This document shows positions 1-4,875 of a DNA stretch of 5,291 bases, piece by piece. The DNA comes from an uncultured Alphaproteobacteria bacterium (GTDB taxonomy: Bacteria > Pseudomonadota > Alphaproteobacteria > Micavibrionales > Micavibrionaceae). The notes under the pieces are model-generated. The model saw only the letters and a list, made by a program, of their open reading frames with translations. It searched no databases and had not been told where the DNA came from. The stretch lies in contig CAKZMN010000040.1 in NCBI GenBank assembly GCA_937128575.1, positions 1-5,291 of the forward strand, in the 5' to 3' direction. Each line of letters begins with the position of its first letter. Within the stretch, counting starts at the first letter, position 1. The translations under genes and the position numbers were made by a program.

Positions 1-142
1 CGCATATGGCAGCACTGTTATGGCGAACAGCCGCAAGTCCGATGTCCGACTGACCTATGTCAACCCGATGCTCGTTGCCCAATGCTAGCCTACGCAGGCT
101 CCTAAGCTGAAGGCAAACGACCAATGTCAAAGCCAACATCAC
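1..142 (+). other. Unresolved left edge where the middle of aroE is expected
   Basis: No frame gives recognisable shikimate dehydrogenase sequence here, although aroE continues immediately downstream. In the frame of the downstream gene the stretch is open except for a TAG at 86-88, and codons 2-85 look coding-like, with several G-starting codons. The bases encoding ANSRKS (23-40) lie about 39 codons before the INTTSLGM motif, close to the distance expected for the family's NRT motif, but the residues between do not resemble AroE. Another possibility is a lost base near 139-143: the +1 frame reads KANIT just before LINTT, which resembles the usual approach to this motif. That frame has its own TGA a little further upstream. 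The stretch could be a degraded or frameshifted aroE, a foreign or chimeric end, or low-quality sequence. Confidence 0.4.
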
Positions 143-403
143 TTGATCAACACCACATCATTGGGAATGATGAATAAGCCAGCGTTAGAATTTGATATCA
201 GCGCGCTTAACCAAAACGCGATTGTGAATGATATTGTTTATAATCCATTGCAGACGGAATTGTTAAAAAATGCGCGTGAGCGTGGCCTTCAAACCGTGAC
301 GGGCATAGGCATGTTAATTCATCAGGCGGTACCTGCATTTGAATTATGGTCTGGCGTAAAACCATTGGTGGATAAGGGTTTAGAAGATTTGGTGTTATCA
401 TGA
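143..403 (+). CDS. aroE: Shikimate dehydrogenase, C-terminal part (5' end missing or disrupted)
   Basis: AroE reduces 3-dehydroshikimate to shikimate with NADPH, in the cytoplasm, as a step of the pathway to chorismate and aromatic amino acids. The segment opens with the family motif INTTSLGM, continues with DIVYNPLQTELLKNARERG, then GMLIHQAVPAFELWSG near the end. These are the C-terminal cofactor and substrate-side blocks of AroE. The 86 codons are about one third of a normal protein of roughly 270-280 residues. The first codon is TTG, which should be an internal leucine and not a start. The stop TGA (401-403) overlaps the coaE start in an ATGA arrangement, so translation of the two is probably coupled. 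Identification of this part is secure. Whether the complete gene is intact cannot be seen, because the upstream 142 bases do not read as AroE. Confidence 0.88.
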   Translation: MINTTSLGMMNKPALEFDISALNQNAIVNDIVYNPLQTELLKNARERGLQTVTGIGMLIHQAVPAFELWSGVKPLVDKGLEDLVLS

Positions 404-1026
404 AAGTGATAGGATTAACGGGTTCCATTGGTATGGGGAAAACGACAATTGCGGCGCAGTTTGAGTTGTTGGGACATCCATCGCATAATTCAGACGCGGC
501 CGTGCATGAGCTTTTACAGCCCGGGCGCGCGGGATATCTCGCAGTGGCCGCAGCCTTTCCGTACTACCAATACCCTCAAATTTTTGGCAAAAAAAATAAA
601 GCAGGCCGCAGACCGCTGGAGCGCAAGGCGCTAGGCGATTTAATCTTTAGTGATGAAGATCACCGCGCGGCGCTCGAAGAAATCCTTCACCCTCTGGTGC
701 GCGAAGCCCAAGATAAATTCTTGCGCGATCAAAAGCGCGGCGGCAAAACTATTGCGGCGCTAGACATTCCGCTGCTTTTTGAAACCGGTGCGGAGGTGCG
801 CGTTGATTACGTGATGAACGTCACCGCGCCTGCCCATGTGCAAAAGACGCGCGTTTTAGAACGCACTGGCATGACAGAAGAAAAACTCAGCGCTATTCTA
901 GAGCGTCAAATGTCTGACGCAGAAAAATCTGCGCGGGCGGATTATGTGGTGCATACTGGCCTTGGTCGTGCGCAAAGCATGAAAGAATTGAAAATAATAA
1001 TTGCGGATATAACGAAGAAAAGCTGA
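400..1026 (+). CDS. coaE: Dephospho-CoA kinase
   Basis: CoaE phosphorylates the 3'-hydroxyl of dephospho-CoA with ATP, the last step of coenzyme A synthesis, in the cytoplasm. The 208-residue length is normal for the family. The Walker A loop is GSIGMGKTT (residues 8-16). Asp32 in NSDAAVHEL corresponds to the family's DAD motif, of which the second Asp is kept and the first is Asn30. The core strand DIPLLFETG lies at 122-130, followed by the arginine-containing ERQ (168-170) and the ADYVVHTG block (180-187), which is usual near the nucleotide pocket. The ATG start is fixed by the 4-base overlap with aroE and by the P-loop beginning a few residues in. The gene overlaps dnaQ by one base (TGATG), so it sits in the middle of a coupled aroE-coaE-dnaQ operon. 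No defects are visible. Confidence 0.96.
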   Translation: MKVIGLTGSIGMGKTTIAAQFELLGHPSHNSDAAVHELLQPGRAGYLAVAAAFPYYQYPQIFGKKNKAGRRPLERKALGDLIFSDEDHRAALEEILHPLVREAQDKFLRDQKRGGKTIAALDIPLLFETGAEVRVDYVMNVTAPAHVQKTRVLERTGMTEEKLSAILERQMSDAEKSARADYVVHTGLGRAQSMKELKIIIADITKKS

Positions 1027-1493
1027 TGAGAGAAATTGTACTCGATACCGAAACCACCGGAATGGACCCAGATGACGGGCACCGCATCATTGAAATTGGC
1101 TGCGTGGAGCTGGATAACCACGTGCCCACCGGTCGCCATCTACAGCTTTATATAAATCCGGAGCGCGAAATTCCGCTCGATGCCACGGCCGTGCACGGCA
1201 TCACCGATGAATTTGTCGCCGACAAGCCTGTGTTTTCTCAGGTCTATACCGAGTTCATGGAATTTGTGAAGGGCGGCAAGCTGATCATTCACAACGCCGA
1301 ATTTGATATGAAGTTCATTAATTGGGAGCTAAAGCAGGTCGGTCACGACCCCATCCCATGGACGCATGTGATTGATACGCTGGGCATGGCGCGGCGTAAA
1401 TTCCCGGGCTCTCCCGCAAATTTAGATGCGCTTTGTCGCCGCTTCAGCATCGATAACACAGAGCGCACATATCACGGCGCGCTCTTGGATTAG
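1026..1493 (+). CDS. dnaQ: DNA polymerase III epsilon subunit, exonuclease core, truncated by in-frame TAG
   Basis: DnaQ is the 3'-5' proofreading exonuclease of the replicative polymerase. The 155 codons contain the complete DEDDh active site: DTETTG with Asp7 and Glu9, HNAEFDMKF with Asp94, and HGALLD with His150 and Asp155. NLDALCRRFSID (132-143) is also typical of epsilon subunits. The frame ends at a TAG directly after Asp155, where E. coli and its relatives continue as HGALLDAQ or similar and run to about 225-245 residues. The same frame reads on to 1703 with clear epsilon sequence, so the stop is an internal nonsense codon and not the natural end. The truncated product would lack the last helix of the nuclease fold, the clamp-binding motif and the tail that holds the polymerase alpha subunit. 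The start ATG (1026-1028) overlaps the coaE stop by one base. A serine TCG or glutamate GAG could become TAG by one base change; alanine GCG would need two. Confidence 0.9.
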   Translation: MREIVLDTETTGMDPDDGHRIIEIGCVELDNHVPTGRHLQLYINPEREIPLDATAVHGITDEFVADKPVFSQVYTEFMEFVKGGKLIIHNAEFDMKFINWELKQVGHDPIPWTHVIDTLGMARRKFPGSPANLDALCRRFSIDNTERTYHGALLD

Positions 1494-1703
1494 GAGCTTT
1501 TAGCGGAAGTATATCTAGAGCTGATCGGCGGGCGCCAACATGGTTTAGGCCTAGCCGCTGAAAAGGCAAAGGGCGCCGCTCAGGTTAAGGCTAGCCGCAA
1601 GCACCGCGAACCAAGGCCTCACGCACCAAGTGCGCAAGAGCTAGAGGCGCATGCCTCACTGCTTGAAAAATTGGATAATCCTTTGTGGCAGAAAAGTAGC
1701 TAA
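1494..1703 (+). pseudogene. dnaQ: C-terminal portion of dnaQ beyond the in-frame TAG
   Basis: This is the continuation of the dnaQ frame: 69 codons ending at TAA (1701-1703). It begins ELLAEVYLELIGGRQ, the normal sequence after HGALLD. It then gives QHGLGL (1536-1553), which aligns with the E. coli epsilon clamp-binding motif QTSMAF. A charged linker follows, then a tail with EAHASLLEKL and NPLW that resembles the conserved end of alphaproteobacterial epsilon subunits. Reading through, the full protein would be 225 residues, a normal size. There is no ATG or GTG in this frame after the TAG, and the first TTG is close to the end, so the tail cannot be made as a separate protein by ordinary reinitiation. 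The absence of frameshifts or other stops suggests a recent mutation, readthrough, or an error in the sequence. Confidence 0.85.
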
Positions 1704-1722
1704 AGCGATTTTAAGCTTTAGC
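1699..1722. terminator. Bidirectional terminator-like hairpin between dnaQ and secB
   Basis: A perfect 8-base inverted repeat, GCTAAAGC (1699-1706) and GCTTTAGC (1715-1722), flanks an 8-base loop. The left arm contains the natural TAA of dnaQ and the loop contains the stop of secB. Pyrimidine-rich tracts follow on each strand (GTCTTCTTT on plus, CTACTTTTCT on minus), but neither is a long uninterrupted T run. It probably ends transcription in both directions, with moderate strength. Confidence 0.6.
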
Positions 1723-2232
1723 GTCTTCTTTAAGGTCGGCTTTCACACCGTCGCGCGCCGCATCAATTTCTTCGCTAAAGCGCTGCATATATAATGCATG
1801 GAAATCAATCGGGTTCAGCAATAATGGCGGGTAACCACCATTGATCGTGGTGTCGGCGATAATTTGACGCGCAAACGGGAAGATCAAACGCGGAATTTCG
1901 ATGAGCAAGAATGGGTGATGGCTTTCCTCGGGAATTTCATCGCCAACACTTACGGTCGCGCCATATTGCAGCTCAACAATAAACAGGGCTTCGTCGCCTT
2001 TTTTCGCTTCGGCGCGGACATTCAAAACAACCTCGTAAAGACCCTGATCTTTGGTGTCTTCGATTTTGCGGGCATCCATGCCGATATTGAGATCCATCTC
2101 CGGCAATTCTTTGCCGTCGCGCAATGTATCGCTAGCGCTGGGGTTCTCAAAAGATAGGTCGCGGACATATTGCGCTAAAATAGTAACGGGAATGTCTTGG
2201 GCTTCGATGTTTTGTTCTTTTTCTTCGCTCAT
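1711..2232 (-). CDS. secB: Protein-export chaperone SecB
   Basis: SecB is a cytoplasmic tetrameric chaperone that keeps precursor proteins unfolded and hands them to SecA at the Sec translocon. The 173-residue protein shows the family pattern throughout: QYVRDLSFENP (21-31) near the N-terminus, YEVVLNVRAEAK (66-77), FIVELQYGATVSV (84-96), then the highly conserved block around HPFLLIEIPRLIFPFARQII (106-125) and TINGGYPPLLLNPIDFHALY (129-148). The last 20 or so residues are an acidic and alanine-rich tail, as is common. The ATG start is preceded by AAAGAG at about 10 bases, a moderate ribosome binding site. It lies downstream of fxsA on the same strand with an 82-base gap that holds a likely promoter of its own. 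A secB gene near dnaQ and a Tim44-like gene is a familiar alphaproteobacterial arrangement. Confidence 0.97.
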   Translation of the reverse strand: MSEEKEQNIEAQDIPVTILAQYVRDLSFENPSASDTLRDGKELPEMDLNIGMDARKIEDTKDQGLYEVVLNVRAEAKKGDEALFIVELQYGATVSVGDEIPEESHHPFLLIEIPRLIFPFARQIIADTTINGGYPPLLLNPIDFHALYMQRFSEEIDAARDGVKADLKEDAKA

Positions 2233-2275
2233 GTGCTTTTCACTCTTTGGAAAATTTTTAAATAATTAATCTATA

Positions 2276-2288
2276 AAGGATTATCCTT
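2276..2288. repeat. 13-base palindrome overlapping the secB -10 element
   Basis: AAGGAT-T-ATCCTT is a perfect 6+1+6 inverted repeat that covers the predicted -10 hexamer of secB. Its position would suit an operator for a dimeric repressor. It is short, AT-rich and occurs once here, so chance is possible. Confidence 0.35.
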
Positions 2289-2308
2289 AAATTAGCCGCG
2301 CGCCGCAA
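2280..2308 (-). promoter_or_regulatory. Possible sigma-70-type promoter of secB
   Basis: Read on the minus strand, TTGCGG (2303-2308) is followed after 17 bases by GATAAT (2280-2285), five of six matches to the -10 consensus. Transcription would start about 40 bases before the secB ATG. The region downstream is AT-rich. Only the -10 element is strong, so this is a proposal. Confidence 0.4.
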
Positions 2309-2314
2309 CCTTAA

Positions 2315-2779
2315 TTAACGCGGTGGGGCATCTTCATCGACGTTATGCTCATCCACGCGCTCATATTCACCCTCAATCGCGTTGGGATCAATGGGCGTAT
2401 GCTGGCTGTGAAAGTTCTGCTGCGGCATATCCATGTTGGTATGGGTTTTGAAAAAATGCTTAATCGCCGCGCGAAAGGGCGGGATCAAAAGCAAAAACCC
2501 GATTGTGTCGGTAATAAAGCCCGGTGTAATCAGCGTCGCGCCGGACACCACCAAACAAAACCCATCAAACAGCTCCCCCACCGGCATTTGACCCTTATCC
2601 ATGGATTGGCGCATGGCGGCCAAGGTCTGCAGACCCTGACGCTTCACCAAAATACCGCCAATAATCGCGGTAATTAGGGCCAAAAGAAGCGTGTTCATAA
2701 GGCCGATTTCTTCGCCCACACTGGCAAATACCATAATCTCTAAAAGCGGCAGAATAATAAATATAATTAAAAAAGGCAC
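2315..2779 (-). CDS. fxsA: FxsA family inner-membrane protein
   Basis: FxsA (UPF0716) is a small inner-membrane protein. In E. coli, overproduction of FxsA relieves the F-plasmid exclusion of phage T7; the normal molecular role is not known. The 154 residues show the family layout: a hydrophobic N-terminus (about 2-18), a second membrane segment (about 26-44) followed by LVKRQGLQTL (44-53), then a hydrophobic region from about 71 to 101 with the signature ITPGFITDTIGFLLLIPPFR (84-103). A polar tail holds IEGEYERVDE (135-144), a motif I associate with alphaproteobacterial members. The start is GTG (2777-2779), supported by AAGGGG five bases upstream. secB follows on the same strand after 82 bases. 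The gene is divergent from the Tim44-like gene. Confidence 0.92.
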   Translation of the reverse strand: MPFLIIFIILPLLEIMVFASVGEEIGLMNTLLLALITAIIGGILVKRQGLQTLAAMRQSMDKGQMPVGELFDGFCLVVSGATLITPGFITDTIGFLLLIPPFRAAIKHFFKTHTNMDMPQQNFHSQHTPIDPNAIEGEYERVDEHNVDEDAPPR

Positions 2780-2816
2780 GAAAACCCCTTGTCGTTTGTG
2801 TTTTGAAAGTTAATGT

Positions 2817-2845
2817 ATGTAACGAGGCGCGGCGCGTAAATGCAA
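2817..2845 (-). promoter_or_regulatory. Weak candidate promoter of fxsA
   Basis: On the minus strand, TTGCAT (2840-2845) is followed after 17 bases by TTACAT (2817-2822), about 37 bases before the GTG start. Both hexamers match the consensus only partly. Some promoter must lie in this divergent spacer, since no upstream gene on the minus strand could supply transcription within 145 bases. Confidence 0.25.
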
Positions 2846-2884
2846 GCCCTTCTAATCTTTTCGCGACGCTTTGCTCGAATATGT

Positions 2885-2890
2885 TAGAAT
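2885..2890 (+). promoter_or_regulatory. Possible -10 element of the Tim44-like gene
   Basis: TAGAAT lies in an AT-rich stretch about 35 bases before the GTG start at 2925. No good -35 hexamer is seen at the usual distance, so the assignment is weak. It argues that the segment from 2871 is untranslated leader and not coding. Confidence 0.25.
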
Positions 2891-2909
2891 AATAGAGTTA
2901 GTACAAATT

Positions 2910-2915
2910 AAAGGA
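2910..2915 (+). promoter_or_regulatory. Ribosome binding site that sets the timA start
   Basis: AAAGGA lies 9 bases before GTG 2925. The in-frame TTG at 2871, which would give a longer protein, has no such site, and the extra 18 residues do not look like the family. Confidence 0.7.
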
Positions 2916-2924
2916 ATATCATCT

Positions 2925-3665
2925 GTGCCTGTAGATATAATTGTTTACGCCCTTGTTGCGGCGGGTTTGATTTTTTGGCTAAGAAGCATTCTGGGCACGC
3001 GCCATGGTGATGAACGAAGCCGTCCAAATCCATACGAAGCCCCGCCTGAAAATGCGAACGCCGATGATGCGCTTTCTGGCACTTTGCCGATGGATGATCG
3101 CGTCCCCACGCCAGAAGATAAAGTTGCCGAGCTTGCGAAAAACCCAATGCGCGGCATGTCTATCGAGGGTAAATCTGCTGAGGCGGGTTTGCTAGACATT
3201 ACCAAAGCCGATAAAGATTTCGACATTAATTTCTTCCTAGAGGGCGCGCAAGAAGCCTTCGTTATAGTCGTTGAGGCCTTCGGTGAGGGCGACCGCGATA
3301 CATTAAATGGCCTGTTGGCGCCCAACGTGTTTGACGCATTTGATCAAGCGATAGCAGAGCGCGAGAAAAACGACGAAACTATGCAAACCGAAATCCACGC
3401 CATTAAAAAGGCTGAAATTACGGATGCAAGACTGGACCGTAAAACCGCGCTTATTACTGTACGATTTACCGCCGAAGAAACGAGCGTGATTAAAGATTCA
3501 AACGGTGAAATTGTTTCTGGCCACCCCGACAAAGTCACGCAAATGCGCGATATGTGGGTCTTCAGCCGCGAGGTGCGCGCACGCGACCCGCGCTGGTTCT
3601 TGCATGAAACAAAGGGTGATTTTGACGGCGATAATGAAACTATTCCAAACTCGGATGGTCAATAA
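2925..3665 (+). CDS. timA: Tim44-like domain membrane protein (TimA type)
   Basis: This is a bacterial relative of mitochondrial Tim44, the matrix-side subunit of the TIM23 import motor. Caulobacter has a described homologue called TimA; the bacterial function is not settled. Started at GTG 2925, the protein has 246 residues. It opens with one membrane segment (about 4-22, VDIIVYALVAAGLIFWL) followed by the basic LRSILGTRHGDER, which predicts that the rest faces the cytoplasm. A low-complexity acidic linker (about 30-95) leads to the Tim44-like domain (about 100-229). Landmarks are FFLEGAQEAFVIVVEAFGEG (103-122), LLAPNVFDAF (130-139) and the end block DMWVFSREVRARDPRWFLHE (209-228). A short acidic tail follows. 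mltA starts 23 bases downstream, so the two are probably cotranscribed. The domain call is secure, the gene symbol less so. Confidence 0.88.
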   Translation: MPVDIIVYALVAAGLIFWLRSILGTRHGDERSRPNPYEAPPENANADDALSGTLPMDDRVPTPEDKVAELAKNPMRGMSIEGKSAEAGLLDITKADKDFDINFFLEGAQEAFVIVVEAFGEGDRDTLNGLLAPNVFDAFDQAIAEREKNDETMQTEIHAIKKAEITDARLDRKTALITVRFTAEETSVIKDSNGEIVSGHPDKVTQMRDMWVFSREVRARDPRWFLHETKGDFDGDNETIPNSDGQ

Positions 3666-3688
3666 CGCCTTGGGCGTGGGGTAAAGCC

Positions 3689-4873
3689 GTGCTAAAAATA
3701 CCTATGCGGTATTTATTTCTTCTCTCATTTTTGTTCATACTAACTTCTTGCGCGGAAGGGCCATCAAAGCCCGATGCGAAGCCTGATTTAGTTTTGCAGA
3801 CGGCAAGCTTTAGCGCGCTGCCCGGGTGGCAAAGCGACAACCTCACCACATTTGTGCCTGCGTTCGAAAAATCATGCGCCCGCATTGCCCGCGCAAACCC
3901 AGAGAAAAAATTTGGCTTACTAGAGCGCGCTGGAACCTATCAGCAGTGGCAGGGGGCGTGCGCCAAATTTGCCGCCCTACCGCAAAAAAATACACCAGCC
4001 ATTCGCGCCTTCCTTCAGCAAAATTTCGATGTGTGGCAAGCTACTGCGGAAGGAAAAAAAGAAGGCCTGTTTACCGGATATTACGAGGCCTCACTTAAAG
4101 GCTCCCGCGTGAAAACGGAGCGCTATCGCTATCCACTTTATACCCGCCCCAATGATTTGGTGATGGTGCAGCTGGGTGAATTTCGTGAAGAATTAAAAGG
4201 ACAGCGCATCGCTGGGCGCGTCATTAATGGCAGCTTAAAACCCTATGAAAGCCGTGAAGAAATCGTCAGCGGCGCATGGCCACATAATGACAAAGTATTG
4301 GTTTGGGTTGATGACGCCGTTGATGCGTTCTTCGTTCAAATTCAGGGCTCCGGCGTCATTGAAATGACGGATGGCGGCGTTATGCGCATTGGTTATGCGG
4401 GGCAAAACGGGCACCCATATTACGCAATTGGGCGCGAGCTGATTAAACGCGAACACCTGACCAAAGATAATGTATCCATGCAGTCCATTCGAGAATGGCT
4501 GGCCGCAAACCCTGATGAGGCTGATGAAATTATGAACACCAATAAATCTTATGTGTTCTTCACCGAAAATGAAAAGGGCGCAACGGGCGGTGAGGGCGTG
4601 GTCCTAACCGCTGGTCGCTCTCTCGCGATTGATCGATCTATCATTCCCTATGGTATGCCTGTCTGGCTAGATGCGGCCTCGCCACTGCCAGAAGATGCCT
4701 TTGTGCCTACGCGCATTCAAAAATTAATGATGGCGCAAGATACGGGCGGCGCAATACGCGGCCCCGTGCGCGGCGATGTCTATTGGGGATACGGCGCAGC
4801 GGCAGAAAAAATCGCAGGCCCTATGAAATCCAAAGGGCAATATTGGTTCTTCCTGCCAAAGGCCGCTAATTAA
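3689..4873 (+). CDS. mltA: Membrane-bound lytic murein transglycosylase A
   Basis: MltA cleaves the glycan strands of peptidoglycan between N-acetylmuramic acid and N-acetylglucosamine, leaving 1,6-anhydro ends, in the periplasm. The 394-residue protein begins with a lipoprotein signal: basic start, hydrophobic run and lipobox LTSC with Cys21 as the lipid site. Ala at +2 favours the outer membrane. The MltA domain follows, with GLFTGYYEASLKGS (126-139), FFVQIQGSG (214-222) and GYAGQNGHPYYAIGREL (235-251). The C-terminal 3D domain shows SLAIDRSIIPYGMPVWLDA (311-329) and QDTGGAIRG (350-358). Asp363 in RGDVYWG aligns with the region of the catalytic aspartate of E. coli MltA. The GTG start has GGGG seven bases upstream, while the in-frame ATG at 3704 has no such site. 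The 23-base gap after timA holds a 5-base-pair mini-hairpin (3665-3677) without a T run. Confidence 0.95.
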   Translation: MLKIPMRYLFLLSFLFILTSCAEGPSKPDAKPDLVLQTASFSALPGWQSDNLTTFVPAFEKSCARIARANPEKKFGLLERAGTYQQWQGACAKFAALPQKNTPAIRAFLQQNFDVWQATAEGKKEGLFTGYYEASLKGSRVKTERYRYPLYTRPNDLVMVQLGEFREELKGQRIAGRVINGSLKPYESREEIVSGAWPHNDKVLVWVDDAVDAFFVQIQGSGVIEMTDGGVMRIGYAGQNGHPYYAIGRELIKREHLTKDNVSMQSIREWLAANPDEADEIMNTNKSYVFFTENEKGATGGEGVVLTAGRSLAIDRSIIPYGMPVWLDAASPLPEDAFVPTRIQKLMMAQDTGGAIRGPVRGDVYWGYGAAAEKIAGPMKSKGQYWFFLPKAAN

Positions 4874-4875
4874 TA

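Noticed and set aside
143..403. A free-standing 86-residue protein starting at TTG 143.
   Set aside because: The first codons are the internal INTTSLGM motif of AroE; the TTG is an internal leucine codon and no ribosome binding site precedes it.
1491..1493. Pyrrolysine insertion at the dnaQ TAG.
   Set aside because: Pyrrolysine is known mainly from methylamine methyltransferases and a few other proteins in archaea and some bacteria. Nothing in this window suggests the machinery, and the site is normally a small ordinary residue.
1494..1703. The dnaQ tail as a separate small gene.
   Set aside because: There is no ATG or GTG in the frame, and the first TTG is almost at the end.
1864..2157. 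A plus-strand open frame inside secB.
   Set aside because: It is the complement of highly conserved SecB sequence, and no ribosome binding site or family resemblance supports it.
2345..2677. A plus-strand 110-codon frame inside fxsA.
   Set aside because: It is antisense to FxsA, with histidine- and glutamine-rich composition typical of a shadow of a membrane protein gene.
2871..2924. An 18-residue N-terminal extension of the Tim44-like protein from TTG 2871.
   Set aside because: No Shine-Dalgarno sequence precedes it, the residues do not fit the family, and GTG 2925 has AAAGGA at 9 bases followed directly by the membrane segment.
2945..3325. A 126-codon open frame on the minus strand inside the Tim44-like gene.
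   Set aside because: It is antisense to a well supported domain, is rich in serine and alanine as expected for a shadow frame, and resembles no family.
3665..3677. A mini-hairpin (ACGCC-TTG-GGCGT) between timA and mltA as a terminator.
   Set aside because: Only five base pairs and no T run, and the short spacing favours cotranscription.
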